From Pedobacter sandarakinus (GTDB taxonomy: Bacteria > Bacteroidota > Bacteroidia > Sphingobacteriales > Sphingobacteriaceae), in assembly GCF_026240095.1 (NCBI RefSeq), contig NZ_JAPIVG010000002.1:372001-436000 (forward strand): a stretch of DNA of 64,000 bases, read 5' to 3'. The translations under genes were made by a program, and so were the position numbers. This document shows, one piece after another, positions 10,067-19,471 of the stretch (positions within the stretch are counted from its first letter, which is position 1; the number at the start of each line of letters is the position of its first letter). A model generated the notes under the pieces. That model searched no databases. It was given only the letters and a program-made list of their open reading frames with translations, and was not told where the DNA came from.

Positions 10067-11062
10067 TTAAAATTTTGGACATGCAACTTTAAACCCTTTA
10101 AAATTATTGTGCCTGTAAATAAATGATAATTCGTATGTACGTGGCGTACTATTCAACATCTTGTTGCCGTATACAGTGTAGTTCAGGCCTGCGCTAATAT
10201 TCCCCATAGCAAGGCCGACATAAGGGTACAAAGAAGATTGGTTGAAACCATACCATATACCGACATTGATCTTTATTTTGCTATCATCATTGGGTTTAAT
10301 GCCTAACACTGTTCCCAAAATGGCGTCTTTATTATTTTTTTGCAGGTTATACACGCCAGTTAAGTTAATGTCGAGATAGTTATTTGCAAGGTATAGCATC
10401 CCAAGGGTAGCGGTTTTACGAGCTGCAATCTCCTGGTTGCCTGTGGTTAGCAAAGTTTCTCTTGGTTTGGTGAGATGAAATTGCGCATACCCAATGGCAA
10501 CGCTGAATTGATCGAAGCTGGCCGAAAAATTTGCACCTAAGTTGAGATCAAAATACGAGGTTTTGTCATTTTTCGAGTCTAGAAAGTTGGGCAACGATTG
10601 ATCAAACCCACTCCCATTATACTGAGACGCGAAGGTAAGTTGGTTGTAATCCAAAAATCTTACAACATATGAAACCTGCGGGGCGAGTCCAAACTTATAA
10701 CGATGTTCAACATCGAGATACTGATAATATGAAAAACTTGCGCTAATGTATTGAGACTTTAGGGCTTTGTTAAAGGATTCATCGAACAAACCACTTAAAC
10801 CAAGACTAAAAATAGAATTTGTAAAATTTTCATCGTCAGAAAGTTTCACATCTCCCGAAACGCTATAAGTGTTGTAGGGGTCGCCCATATTTCCCCATTG
10901 CTGGCGGGTATTCGCTGCAATTCGATATTCGCCATCGAAAAACCCTGTATATGCAGGATTTAAGGTTAATGGCGCCGCAAAATATTGCGAAAATTTTGGG
11001 TCTTGCGCTCGACAGCAAAAAGCAATTAAGCAATGTAACAATACAACAAATGCTTTCTTCAT
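10067..11062 (-). CDS. PorP/SprF-family type IX secretion outer-membrane protein
   Basis: A 331-residue outer-membrane beta-barrel of the PorP/SprF family. After a signal peptide ending in CRA it has the characteristic start DPKFSQYFAAPLTLNPAYTGFFDG and then alternating amphipathic strands. SprF-like proteins are needed for secretion or surface attachment of their partner adhesins with type-B C-terminal domains in Bacteroidota. The start codon shares one base with the stop codon of the upstream adhesin gene (TAATG), so the two are translationally coupled, exactly the pairing expected for a dedicated partner. The general T9SS machinery genes are not in this window. Confidence 0.92.
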   Translation of the reverse strand: MKKAFVVLLHCLIAFCCRAQDPKFSQYFAAPLTLNPAYTGFFDGEYRIAANTRQQWGNMGDPYNTYSVSGDVKLSDDENFTNSIFSLGLSGLFDESFNKALKSQYISASFSYYQYLDVEHRYKFGLAPQVSYVVRFLDYNQLTFASQYNGSGFDQSLPNFLDSKNDKTSYFDLNLGANFSASFDQFSVAIGYAQFHLTKPRETLLTTGNQEIAARKTATLGMLYLANNYLDINLTGVYNLQKNNKDAILGTVLGIKPNDDSKIKINVGIWYGFNQSSLYPYVGLAMGNISAGLNYTVYGNKMLNSTPRTYELSFIYRHNNFKGFKVACPKF

Positions 11063-13479
11063 TACAAGATTAATATCGTTTTGCCAGTAGATTGAATCTT
11101 GCTACCCAATACGTCCACGCCTTCAGCAAACCAGGAGAAGGTTTCTAAAGGCTGCATCTTACGCTGAAACTGTCCGTCCCATCCGCCATTCTCTAGCGAT
11201 TCGGTTTGATAGACCATAATTCCCCACTTATTAAATACCTTAAAGCTAATTAACTTTTGGATGCTTACCAGAAATGGGTATAAGCGATTGTTAGTTTCTT
11301 TCTGCGGCGTAAATGCAGTAGGTACTACTATCTTTGGCCTGGGAAGGATGTCTAGCGTAAGTGCCGTTGCGGCATTGCATCCATTCTCATTTTCAATGCT
11401 AATGTAATAAGTGCCAGCCTGATTGACTCTGGTAGGATCGGCTACCGGACGCGTTAAACCAGCATCAGTGAAGTATTTCACTTTCACAAAATCTCTACTC
11501 CCTTCAATAATTGCCATTGATGTTAAATCAATTGCTGCGTTATCGAAAATTGGTTTTGGCTTATGCACCACGATCTTTGGAAGCTCATTTATTTTAACTT
11601 CCATCTTCCCGACTACAAAGCAACCACCCGCGTTGGTAGCTTTGACAAAGTAAATACCTGATTTGGAGACAGCCTTTGGGTTTGTGACCTTATTTTTAAG
11701 GTCGATATCGTTATAGAATGTAAAAGTTAAGCCAGCACCAGCGTTTGCAAATAGCGAGGGATGTGTAAGATCTACCTGATTTGGGTAACAAACAGGTTCT
11801 GGATTGGTAATAGACAGGACAGGTAGATCATTAATGCTTACGCGAATGCTTTTTATAACAGCACAGCCCTTAGCATTGGTTGCTTTAACATAATAAGTGC
11901 CTGCAATACCCATATTTTTCGGATTAGCTATTTCTGTTTTAATCGTGCTATCACGATAGAACCCGAAAGATAGATCTGCATCACTGCCGGCGAAGATTTT
12001 CATATCAGTTAAATCAACAGTAGCAGGAAAGCAAACCGGCATCGGATTAGTAATTTTCAGTTGGGGTTTATCGCTTATCTTTATTTCAATAGGAAGAATT
12101 TTTTCACAACCACTTTGACTGTTAAGTTTGATGTAATACCTGCCTGCAGTGCTAATATGTTGGGGGTCATGCAAAATCATAGTCGCCTTCTCATCGATAA
12201 AATAAGCTTTAGTTAACCCTTCAATGTCTCCTTCAATTAATGCGTTGTCGGTAATATCGACTGTTTGGTTGAAGCATACCGGAGTGGGATTTTTAATTGT
12301 TAAACTTGATAGTTCGGACACCGAAACATCAATGCTGGCAAAACTTTCGCAACCCTTATGGTTTGTTGCTTTAAAGAAGTAAGTTTTATTGCCCGTTACC
12401 CTAACATTTCCAACAACTGGTTGGGTTAAGTCTTTATCGGCAAATACCAAATATTCAAAGTCATTTGATTTATTTAGAATGAAGCCCGGAGCTGTTAAAT
12501 CCAGTTCACTATTTTCGCAAACCTTAATTTTAGGAATAGCTCGTAGCTGGTAATTAACGGCATGCACGATTGTAGAAACGGTGGTAGAACAGCCAAAGCC
12601 TTTAAAAGGAATGAGGTCTAGCAGAAGTTTAGATCCTTCTGCTGGGGTGGGTGTTATCGTTAGCGATTGACCCGAACCATACTTTTTAGATCTATCTTCA
12701 TTGTACCAGTTGTATTGCTGAAATCCGCTTGGTCCTACTACATTAATTTCTGTAGCATTTTCGCAGTAGGTGTTCCCTGCAATGATATCTCCGCACACAT
12801 TATTTACATCAATATATGCATAACCAAAATGTCCGCCAAGGGCACAATCGGTACTTATAAATTCTAAAATCACTTTTTTGCCCTGATAGCCAGACAGATT
12901 AACTGTTACCGGTGTCCAATCTTTATAAATTATGGCCGGTGAAGTATTGGTTTGCTTAAACCCGGGTAAACCCGAAGTGGCAACATATTCGAAAGATGCA
13001 CACTGAATATATTCATTTGTTTCAACATCTTTTATCCTGGCGATAAATCGAGGTTGTTCTTCATTTAGATGGTTTGGGTCTTCCAGAACAATAGCATACT
13101 GATAAGTTAGCGTGAATTCTGGCCTGTCTGTCGGAATACTGAGCAAATATGAGATCCCATCAGCTTGAGAGCCGGTACCATTGTTACCTAATTTAACCGA
13201 AAAATTTCCACCATTTTTAGGGATTACCGGAAACTTGCCATATTGGTCTACGAGACTCTTATCACTCATGATGGTATGCCTCCCTAGTATTGGCTTTTGT
13301 ATTTCGATATTTGATACCGAATTTTTCGTTCCATTGATGGTTGTGGTACCAGTATAGATTTTCCAATTCTGAAAACTACCGTCTTCAAAACCAACATTTT
13401 CAGGACAACTTTGACCAAATAATTTAGATGGAATAATCATGCTAGTCAGTAGCACCATCCACAACAATCTATATTTCAC
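11062..13479 (-). CDS. Large repeat adhesin with gliding-motility-type C-terminal sorting domain
   Basis: An 805-residue exported surface protein. The signal peptide spans residues 1-23, followed by a jelly-roll-like region starting GFEDGSFQNWKIYTG (near 30-230) and an Ig-like stretch. Five tandem units of roughly 78 residues then run from about 316 to 712. Each begins with a KITNPxPVCxPxxVDLT-type strand and ends with GTYYVKATNxxGC; the fifth unit lacks the first cysteine. The last 90 residues (VPTAFTPQ, VFNKWGIMVYQ, GGWDGQ) match the type-B C-terminal domain found on SprB-like T9SS cargo. It is coupled to a PorP/SprF gene. It probably acts in adhesion or gliding on surfaces; the ligand is unknown. 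Confidence 0.9.
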   Translation of the reverse strand: MKYRLLWMVLLTSMIIPSKLFGQSCPENVGFEDGSFQNWKIYTGTTTINGTKNSVSNIEIQKPILGRHTIMSDKSLVDQYGKFPVIPKNGGNFSVKLGNNGTGSQADGISYLLSIPTDRPEFTLTYQYAIVLEDPNHLNEEQPRFIARIKDVETNEYIQCASFEYVATSGLPGFKQTNTSPAIIYKDWTPVTVNLSGYQGKKVILEFISTDCALGGHFGYAYIDVNNVCGDIIAGNTYCENATEINVVGPSGFQQYNWYNEDRSKKYGSGQSLTITPTPAEGSKLLLDLIPFKGFGCSTTVSTIVHAVNYQLRAIPKIKVCENSELDLTAPGFILNKSNDFEYLVFADKDLTQPVVGNVRVTGNKTYFFKATNHKGCESFASIDVSVSELSSLTIKNPTPVCFNQTVDITDNALIEGDIEGLTKAYFIDEKATMILHDPQHISTAGRYYIKLNSQSGCEKILPIEIKISDKPQLKITNPMPVCFPATVDLTDMKIFAGSDADLSFGFYRDSTIKTEIANPKNMGIAGTYYVKATNAKGCAVIKSIRVSINDLPVLSITNPEPVCYPNQVDLTHPSLFANAGAGLTFTFYNDIDLKNKVTNPKAVSKSGIYFVKATNAGGCFVVGKMEVKINELPKIVVHKPKPIFDNAAIDLTSMAIIEGSRDFVKVKYFTDAGLTRPVADPTRVNQAGTYYISIENENGCNAATALTLDILPRPKIVVPTAFTPQKETNNRLYPFLVSIQKLISFKVFNKWGIMVYQTESLENGGWDGQFQRKMQPLETFSWFAEGVDVLGSKIQSTGKTILIL

Positions 13480-13561
13480 AATACAAGTTTTGAACAGTTA
13501 TGATGTAAAAATATTGTTTTAGTATATCCAGATATCTGCTGCTCACCAGAAAGCGACGTTT

Positions 13562-13571
13562 TTTACACGAA
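13562..13571 (+). repeat. Distal TTTACACGAA copy
   Basis: This copy is identical to the first copy of the array at 13738-13747 and lies 176 bp upstream, which is exactly eight 22-bp periods. It is closer to the adhesin gene start (13479) than to ohr. Confidence 0.6.
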
Positions 13572-13737
13572 AACCTATACTTACAATTGAGTAGTATTAT
13601 ATATAGTTTTTATCACTATGTACTAATACCTGTATGTAACATATTGGCAATTAAGTTTTTTCTCTCAAGAAATGTGTTCTTGTGAGTGTTCTGGTAAAAC
13701 TTAAATTTGATCAACGACCAGTAAATGCAAATGTTTT

Positions 13738-13791
13738 TTTACACGAAATGGCTCTATTTTTTACATGAAGGCGTGAAATTGTTTACATGAA
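13738..13791 (+). repeat. Three direct repeats TTTACAYGAA phased at 22 bp upstream of ohr
   Basis: Copies are TTTACACGAA at 13738-13747, TTTACATGAA at 13760-13769 and TTTACATGAA at 13782-13791. Start-to-start distances are 22 and 22 bp, about two helical turns, so all copies face the same side of the DNA. This is the geometry of a regulator-binding array such as those of LytTR-type proteins, which bind direct repeats with 21-22 bp spacing. The regulator is not identified. The last copy ends 75 bp before the ohr start codon. Confidence 0.75.
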
Positions 13792-13865
13792 TGTGAAGTG
13801 ATTGTACATCTGCAAACAAATACAAGCCAAGGCTGTTACTTAATTAACTTATTAAAATAAAGATT

Positions 13866-14276
13866 ATGGAAAAGCTATATACGGCTGAAGTTACAGCTAC
13901 AGGTGGAAGAGATGGACATGTTAAATCTAGTGACGGTATTTTAGATTTTGATGTTAGAAAGCCAAAAGAAATGGGTGGACAAGGTGGAGCCACAAATCCT
14001 GAAGAATTATTTGCAGCAGCTTGGGGCCCTTGCTATCTTGGTGCTTTGGGTTCGATAGCTGCAAGAGAAGGTGTGGATATTAGCGAGGCGAATGTAAAAG
14101 TATTAGTTTCTTTTAACCAGGATGGAAATTCATTTGCATTATCGGCAGATTTGGATGTCCACATCCCCGGTATTTCAATAGAGGAGTCTCAATCCTTGGC
14201 AGAAAAAGCAAATAAGGTTTGTCCTTATTCTAAAGCCACAAAAGGAAACATTGATGTAAGAGTAACAGCAGTTTAA
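13866..14276 (+). CDS. ohr: Organic hydroperoxide resistance protein (Ohr, OsmC superfamily)
   Basis: A 136-residue cytosolic thiol peroxidase that reduces organic hydroperoxides. The two catalytic cysteines are in place: the peroxidatic Cys56 in WGPCYLGAL and the resolving Cys119 in KVCPYSKAT. The N-terminal segment LYTAEVTATGGRDGHVKSSD is typical of Ohr and separates it from OsmC proper. Family members use lipoylated proteins as reductants. No OhrR-type MarR repressor is adjacent. Instead the upstream region carries the 22-bp-phased repeats at 13738-13791, which suggests a different control. A strong terminator follows at 14291-14318. Confidence 0.95.
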   Translation: MEKLYTAEVTATGGRDGHVKSSDGILDFDVRKPKEMGGQGGATNPEELFAAAWGPCYLGALGSIAAREGVDISEANVKVLVSFNQDGNSFALSADLDVHIPGISIEESQSLAEKANKVCPYSKATKGNIDVRVTAV

Positions 14277-14290
14277 ATTGTGAAATAAAT

Positions 14291-14318
14291 AAAAAAAGCG
14301 GCAATAGCCGCTTTTTTT
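14291..14318. terminator. Bidirectional terminator between ohr and bioB
   Basis: AAAAAAAGCGGC (14291-14302) pairs perfectly with GCCGCTTTTTTT (14307-14318) around the loop AATA, so it can serve both convergent genes. Confidence 0.9.
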
Positions 14319-14334
14319 ATTTAGTGTTAAATGT

Positions 14335-15336
14335 TTAAAATGTTTCCTGCGCCAATTGCGTGCGTTCTGGTCTGCCATTTTTAAAGGCATCCCTGGTTTT
14401 AAGACCAAGCAATTCGAACATAGCCATGTCATCTACAAATGCAGGGTTGGGTGTAGTTAATAATTTATCGCCCGCAAAAATAGAACTTGCGCCAGCCATA
14501 AAGCAAAACGCCTGTTCTAAGGTGCTCATTTCATTCCTTCCAGCAGACAACCGTACTACCGAATTTGGCATTACAATCCGTGCTGTAGCAATCATCCTTA
14601 CCATATCCCAAATGGGTACGCGGGGTTGATCTGCCAATGGCGTTCCTTTAACCGGGACCAACGCATTTACAGGAACAGATTCAGGGTGTTTTTCCATGTT
14701 AGATAATGTTTGTAACATCGAAACCCGGTCTTCTACAGTTTCTCCTAATCCGATAATCCCGCCACTACAAACCGTAAGTTTTGCCTTGCGCACATTTTTG
14801 ATCGTATTCAAACGGTCATCATAAGTTCTTGTAGAAATGATACGCTTATAATCGTCTTCAGAGGTATCTATATTATGGTTGTAAGCATATAACCCAGCAT
14901 CTGCCAATCGTTGTGCCTGGTGTTCGGTAAGCATACCAAGTGTGCAGCAAACTTCCATATCCATATCATTCACAGCCTTAACCATTTCAATCACGCGGTC
15001 GAAATCTCGGTTATCTCTAACCTCACGCCAAGCAGCGCCCATGCATAGGCGAGATGCCCCACCCTCTTTTGCCTTTACCGCGGCACTAACAACCTGGCCT
15101 ACCTGCATAAGTGGTTGAACTTCTAAGTCGGTATGGTAGCGGGCAGCTTGTGGACAATAAGAACAGTCTTCTGCACAGCCACCGGTTTTAATTGATATTA
15201 AAGAGCTTACCTGTACTTCGTTATAATCCTTATTTTCTCTGTGAATAGTGGCTGCTTCATAAACCAAATCTAAAAATGGCCTATTGTAAATTTCGTATAT
15301 TTCTTCTTTTGTCCAATCGTGTCTCGTTGTTTGCAT
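14335..15336 (-). CDS. bioB: Biotin synthase
   Basis: A 333-residue radical-SAM enzyme that inserts sulfur into dethiobiotin to make biotin. The radical-SAM cysteines are in [12 protein letters not shown] (Cys54, Cys58, Cys61). The motif [15 protein letters not shown] and the GGIIGLGET segment of the TIM barrel are typical of BioB, and the length matches the family. Other bio genes are absent from the window. The mgtE gene ends 68 bp upstream; a small hairpin (GCTGT 15385-15389 with ACAGC 15396-15400) lies in that spacer. Confidence 0.97.
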   Translation of the reverse strand: MQTTRHDWTKEEIYEIYNRPFLDLVYEAATIHRENKDYNEVQVSSLISIKTGGCAEDCSYCPQAARYHTDLEVQPLMQVGQVVSAAVKAKEGGASRLCMGAAWREVRDNRDFDRVIEMVKAVNDMDMEVCCTLGMLTEHQAQRLADAGLYAYNHNIDTSEDDYKRIISTRTYDDRLNTIKNVRKAKLTVCSGGIIGLGETVEDRVSMLQTLSNMEKHPESVPVNALVPVKGTPLADQPRVPIWDMVRMIATARIVMPNSVVRLSAGRNEMSTLEQAFCFMAGASSIFAGDKLLTTPNPAFVDDMAMFELLGLKTRDAFKNGRPERTQLAQETF

Positions 15337-15404
15337 TATGATCAGATTTTTAGGATTTAGGTTTTATAAACTTTGTTAGCTACGGCTGTTATCATACAGC
15401 TATG

Positions 15405-16754
15405 TTATAATAATAATTTGCTGGCAAGACCCAATATTAGCAGGAAGCCAAAAACATCGGTAAAAGTAGTAATAATAATAGATGATGCAATGGCTGGATC
15501 GATTCCAACTCGTTTGAGAATAAGTGGAATACCCGTACCAGTGATACCTGCAATGATTAGATTGCCCGTCATAGCCAGAAAGATAACCAAGCCGAGCATA
15601 GGATTGCCATCAAAAAAATAAGCGAAAATAAATACAATTAAACCGTTAACCGCACCATTGATTAAGCCTACGGTAAATTCTTTTAACACCGTTCTGTAAG
15701 CCTGTTTATCCGTTAGATCGTAAAGCGAAATACGCCTAACAGTTACGGCAAGTGCCTGAGTAGCAGCATTACCGCCCATGCCTGCTATTATTGTCATGTA
15801 TGCTGCAAGAGATGGAATCAATTTTATGGTTGGATCGAATGAACGCACTACAGATGATGCCAAAAACGCGGTACCTAGATTGATAATTAACCATGGCAGA
15901 CGTGACTTTACCGCTTCAATCCAATTACCACTCAACTCTTCATCTTCCGATACCCCGGAGATTTTTAGGATGTCTTCCGTGCTTTCGGCTTCTAAAACGT
16001 CAATAACGTCATCAAAAGTAATCCTACCCAATAGTTTTTGATAATCATCAATAACAGGAATACTAGTTAGATTATATTGTGAAATTAAATTTGCGACTTC
16101 TTCCTGGTCTGTATTTGGATGTACATATACAGCATCAGCATTAACCAACTCTGTCAATTTTGCATTGTGCTTCGCCTTTATAATGTCTTTAAGCGAAACA
16201 ATTCCCTTAAAAATCTCTTCATCGTCAACTACGTAGATGGTATAAAATTCTTCCATCTCTTCGCTTTGGCGGATAATTTCATCTATGGCATCTTTTTTTG
16301 TAAGGTTGATATTTACACAGATTAACTCAGTGTTCATTAACCCCCCAGCGGTTTTTTCGTCGTAAGTTAAAAGGTTTCTAATTTCTGATGCATGCTCATC
16401 CTGGAGGTCTTCCAGAATTTCATTCTGTTCATGGTCTTCAAGTTGGGAAATGATGTCTGTTGCATCATCATAGTCAAGCTCTTCAACAATCTCTGTACGT
16501 TTATCTGGATGGAGCTGAAATAGTAAGTCTTCGGGATGCGATTCCTCGTCCATTTCAGAGATAATCTCGGAGGCAATTTCTGCGGGTAGGATATTGATGA
16601 TATGTTGCTGTTCAGATTTATCTAAACGCTCAAATAAAATTGCAATCTCCGAAGCATGATATTCTGACAGTACCAGTTGGAGGGTTTCATCACCAGCTGA
16701 TATTGCGCTCTTTACTTTCTGGACATCTCTTTTGTCTATTTCGAATGACTGCAT
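15405..16754 (-). CDS. mgtE: Magnesium transporter MgtE
   Basis: A 449-residue Mg2+ channel. In order it has an N-terminal superhelical domain (residues 1-130, many acidic residues), two CBS domains (about 135-260), a connecting helix, and a five-helix membrane domain (about 285-449). The pore-lining PSLAAYMTIIAGMGGNAATQAL segment is split here as SLAAYMTI and GMGGNAATQ, as in characterised MgtE proteins. The acidic N and CBS domains are known to sense intracellular Mg2+ and close the pore. It lies 61 bp downstream of corA on the same strand, so two unrelated Mg2+ transport families are side by side, probably in one transcript with the WbqC gene. Confidence 0.95.
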   Translation of the reverse strand: MQSFEIDKRDVQKVKSAISAGDETLQLVLSEYHASEIAILFERLDKSEQQHIINILPAEIASEIISEMDEESHPEDLLFQLHPDKRTEIVEELDYDDATDIISQLEDHEQNEILEDLQDEHASEIRNLLTYDEKTAGGLMNTELICVNINLTKKDAIDEIIRQSEEMEEFYTIYVVDDEEIFKGIVSLKDIIKAKHNAKLTELVNADAVYVHPNTDQEEVANLISQYNLTSIPVIDDYQKLLGRITFDDVIDVLEAESTEDILKISGVSEDEELSGNWIEAVKSRLPWLIINLGTAFLASSVVRSFDPTIKLIPSLAAYMTIIAGMGGNAATQALAVTVRRISLYDLTDKQAYRTVLKEFTVGLINGAVNGLIVFIFAYFFDGNPMLGLVIFLAMTGNLIIAGITGTGIPLILKRVGIDPAIASSIIITTFTDVFGFLLILGLASKLLL

Positions 16755-16815
16755 GTATAACCCAACTAAAAACGCTTAAAGCTACCAAAATAAATAGTTT
16801 AACCGAACCATTTAT

Positions 16816-17937
16816 TTATTTAAACCAACCCCTGCGCCAAAAATAAATAACCTGAACAATTGCGATGATGCCCATCACAACCCAAGTCCATATATAACCG
16901 TTAGGGCTATATAATTCAGGCATATTGTGCGGGAGCACTTTACCGGTTGCGGGGTCTTCCCTGCTAAAATTCATTCCGTAAATACCGGCGATAAAGGTAA
17001 GGGGAATAAATATCGACGATATGATGGTCAATACTTTCATGATTTCATTCATCCGGTTACTAATGATAGACAGATTCATATCAATATTGGCGGATGCAAT
17101 TTCTTTAAGCGACTCAATAAAATCAATAATTTGAATACAGTGGTCGTAAGCATCTTTGATATAGGTTTTCGTAAGGTCAGATATTAAAACGCTATCCGTT
17201 CGGATCAAATCATTAAGTTTATCTCGCTCTGGCCAGGCAACTTTTCTAATTGTAATTAACGATCGCTTTATGGCTTGCGTGTCATACATAATTCGCCTAT
17301 CCGGATTGTCGAACAAACGATCCTCAATGGCGTCCAATTCTTCACCCCAAAAATTTAAAAGCGAGAAATAGTTGTCTACAATCACATCCATGATAGCATA
17401 CATCAGATAACTACTTCCAGCAATTCTGATATTACCTTTACCAACCTCGAGTCTTTTTCTTACAGGTTCAAAGCAATCGGCATAAGTTTCCTGGAAGGTA
17501 ATTAAAGTGCGCTCAGATAGAATGAATGAAACCTGATCGTTGCATAAGATATTATTTTCCCCAAGGTAAAGGTGTCGGCTTACAGAAAAAATGTATTTAT
17601 CGTTGTCATATTCATCTAACTTTGGCCTTTGGTAAGAACTGGTTATATCTTCAAGTACCAAACGACTAATGTCGAATTTCGCATACAAAGTCTCAAACAT
17701 ACCATTATCGCCCAAGCCTTTAATATCAAACCAATAATTAAAATCTGTATTGGCTACCAGCTTGTCAATATTACTAATATCGTCAAGGATCTCATTTTTA
17801 TAAGATTTTTGATTATAAGTGTGCAATACAATTTGCGGTTTTAGCGCATCCTGATCTATTTCATATAAGCCCGGGCTAGTGCCAGGCGCTGGAACTTTGT
17901 AGTGTTTATGTCGATTACGAGGCTTGTTTTTTCCCAT
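16816..17937 (-). CDS. corA: Magnesium/cobalt transport protein CorA
   Basis: A 373-residue CorA-family divalent-cation channel. The long N-terminal cytoplasmic funnel domain is followed by two C-terminal membrane helices. The signature GMN motif is present at the end of the first helix (FIAGIYGMNF, about residues 310-319). The N-terminus is basic and hydrophilic (MGKNKPRNRHKH). The gene starts one base after the stop codon of the WbqC gene and precedes mgtE, suggesting a three-gene operon. Confidence 0.94.
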   Translation of the reverse strand: MGKNKPRNRHKHYKVPAPGTSPGLYEIDQDALKPQIVLHTYNQKSYKNEILDDISNIDKLVANTDFNYWFDIKGLGDNGMFETLYAKFDISRLVLEDITSSYQRPKLDEYDNDKYIFSVSRHLYLGENNILCNDQVSFILSERTLITFQETYADCFEPVRKRLEVGKGNIRIAGSSYLMYAIMDVIVDNYFSLLNFWGEELDAIEDRLFDNPDRRIMYDTQAIKRSLITIRKVAWPERDKLNDLIRTDSVLISDLTKTYIKDAYDHCIQIIDFIESLKEIASANIDMNLSIISNRMNEIMKVLTIISSIFIPLTFIAGIYGMNFSREDPATGKVLPHNMPELYSPNGYIWTWVVMGIIAIVQVIYFWRRGWFK

Positions 17938-17938
17938 T

Positions 17939-18550
17939 TTACAAATACAATTTAGCTTGTGGACCTTGGTTGAACAGCAGATCTACAACGCTTAAGTTAG
18001 GGAGAAACTGATGTCTGTCTTCAAAGACCTGATAGTAAGGCTTATTGTTTACTACTTCATCCATTTTTTTAGGATTCATCATCCCCCTAAAATCCAATTC
18101 TAAAGCTACATCATCGCTGTAGTCTTCGGTAACGTTAAAGGTAGTCGACAGCTTAAGTTTTTTTCCGAGCCACAGTAAAAGCTCCATATTGTAATCAAAT
18201 AGAAATTCAAATCTCTCATTATAAAACCGAGCCAGCTCATCTTCATAGAATTCAAAGTAAGCTGAACTTCGATAGCACGTTTCTAAACTCAACCAATGTA
18301 GGCGTTGCCATTTAAAATCGTAACTGATGCGTACATCTTTCATTTTAGTATGAGTTTTAGCACCTTTAACTACAGGTACGGTTAAATCTAGCTTACCGTT
18401 TGGTGAATAAATGCTTGCCCTGTTCCGGTACGTTTGCTTGGCCAAATGCTCATGTTTTTCGATCAAAAACCGATCGCCCATTGCTTGTACGGTGCTAAAA
18501 TAACCAACTGGAGGTAGATAAAATAATGGAAGTATTGCTAGATTCTGCAT
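17939..18550 (-). CDS. WbqC-family protein
   Basis: A 203-residue protein of the WbqC family. The N-terminal LPLFYLPPVGYFSTVQAMG and the middle segment RNRASIYSPNGKLDLTVPV are characteristic. Founding members lie in O-antigen clusters and are thought to act in sugar-nucleotide or polysaccharide biosynthesis, but the reaction is not settled. It is divergent from an acyltransferase/glycosyltransferase pair, which fits an envelope-glycan context, yet it is probably co-transcribed with corA, one base away. The start codon lies very close to the opposite-strand gene, with about 40 bp between the two ATGs. Confidence 0.85.
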   Translation of the reverse strand: MQNLAILPLFYLPPVGYFSTVQAMGDRFLIEKHEHLAKQTYRNRASIYSPNGKLDLTVPVVKGAKTHTKMKDVRISYDFKWQRLHWLSLETCYRSSAYFEFYEDELARFYNERFEFLFDYNMELLLWLGKKLKLSTTFNVTEDYSDDVALELDFRGMMNPKKMDEVVNNKPYYQVFEDRHQFLPNLSVVDLLFNQGPQAKLYL

Positions 18551-18589
18551 TTGAAAATTTATGTTTGTAGCCGAAACGTTTTAAAAATA

Positions 18590-19471
18590 ATGATTAAAAG
18601 AGGAATTGCGCATCTGGGCGTGTTTTTTTTATGCCTGCTGTCGCTCCTTCCGCTGGAAGTACTATTATTTTTTGCAAGATTACTATATTATATCCTTTAT
18701 TACGTTATTGGCTATAGAAAAAAAACAGTTCGCCAAAATTTGATAAATTCTTTTCCAGAAAAGTCGCTAGATGATATTCTTGACATTGAGAAAAAATTTT
18801 TCAAATACCTTGCTGACCTTATCTTCGAGATCATCAAAATGAATTCCATTTCGAAACAGGAAGCAAACAAACGGGTTACTTTTAGTGGACTGGATCATCT
18901 GGAAAGCTATTTTAAAGCAGGCAGCAGTGTTCTAGCATGCACCGGGCACTATGGCAACTGGGAGCTTGGCACTTTAGCATTAGGGCTAAATATTTCTGCC
19001 AAAACGATGGTCATTTACAAGCCCATCAATAACAAAATTTTCGAAAGTTGGTTTGATCAGCTCCGCACGAAATATGGCAATATTTTTATTTCTATGCGGC
19101 AAACATTACGGGGAATTGCAGCTTATAAAAATGAGCCAACATTGCTTTGCTTTGCTAGCGACCAAGCACCTACCAGGGAAGAGACTAAGTATTTCCTAGA
19201 CTTTCTCCATCAGCCTACAGCTGCATTGCTTGGTGTAGAGAAAATAGCGAAATCTACTAATCGACCAGTATTTTATTTCAAAGTTACGGTTCCAAAAAGA
19301 GGTTATTACCATGTGGAAGTAATACCAATGTGTTTAAGCCCTGCCCATACAGTTGATCATGAAATCACTAAATTGCACTTTCAATTTTTGGAAGATATTA
19401 TAAAAGAACAACCCCAATATTGGCTCTGGAGCCATAAGCGGTGGAAATTTAAACCCGATTTATACGCATGA
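18590..19471 (+). CDS. LpxL/HtrB-type lysophospholipid acyltransferase
   Basis: A 293-residue inner-membrane acyltransferase of the lipid A biosynthesis (LpxL/HtrB) family, which adds a secondary acyl chain to a lipid precursor. The ATG at 18590 is preferred over an in-frame TTG at 18551, because the protein then starts with MIKRGIAHLG and an N-terminal membrane anchor (residues 10-40). The catalytic HX4E motif is in TGHYGNWELG (His120, Glu125). Whether the product is lipid A or an ornithine/other lipid cannot be told. It overlaps the following glycosyltransferase by 4 bp (ATGA), so the two are translationally coupled. Confidence 0.9.
   Translation: MIKRGIAHLGVFFLCLLSLLPLEVLLFFARLLYYILYYVIGYRKKTVRQNLINSFPEKSLDDILDIEKKFFKYLADLIFEIIKMNSISKQEANKRVTFSGLDHLESYFKAGSSVLACTGHYGNWELGTLALGLNISAKTMVIYKPINNKIFESWFDQLRTKYGNIFISMRQTLRGIAAYKNEPTLLCFASDQAPTREETKYFLDFLHQPTAALLGVEKIAKSTNRPVFYFKVTVPKRGYYHVEVIPMCLSPAHTVDHEITKLHFQFLEDIIKEQPQYWLWSHKRWKFKPDLYA

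Larger units (their letters stand above)
13480..13865. other. 386-bp divergent region with a phased repeat array
   Basis: This gap separates the adhesin operon (minus) from ohr (plus). It holds four copies of TTTACAYGAA, three of them spaced exactly 22 bp (annotated separately). No ORF of coding character is present and no clear TAnnTTTG promoter is visible for either side. Confidence 0.6.

Noticed and set aside
13802..13813. Possible further copy of the TTTACAYGAA array (TTGTACATCTGC)
   Set aside because: Only ACAT is shared and it is out of the 22-bp register by one base, so it was not counted.
14175..14432. Minus-strand ORF overlapping ohr and the bioB 3' end
   Set aside because: It covers the terminator between the two genes and lies opposite to ohr; no protein family fits.
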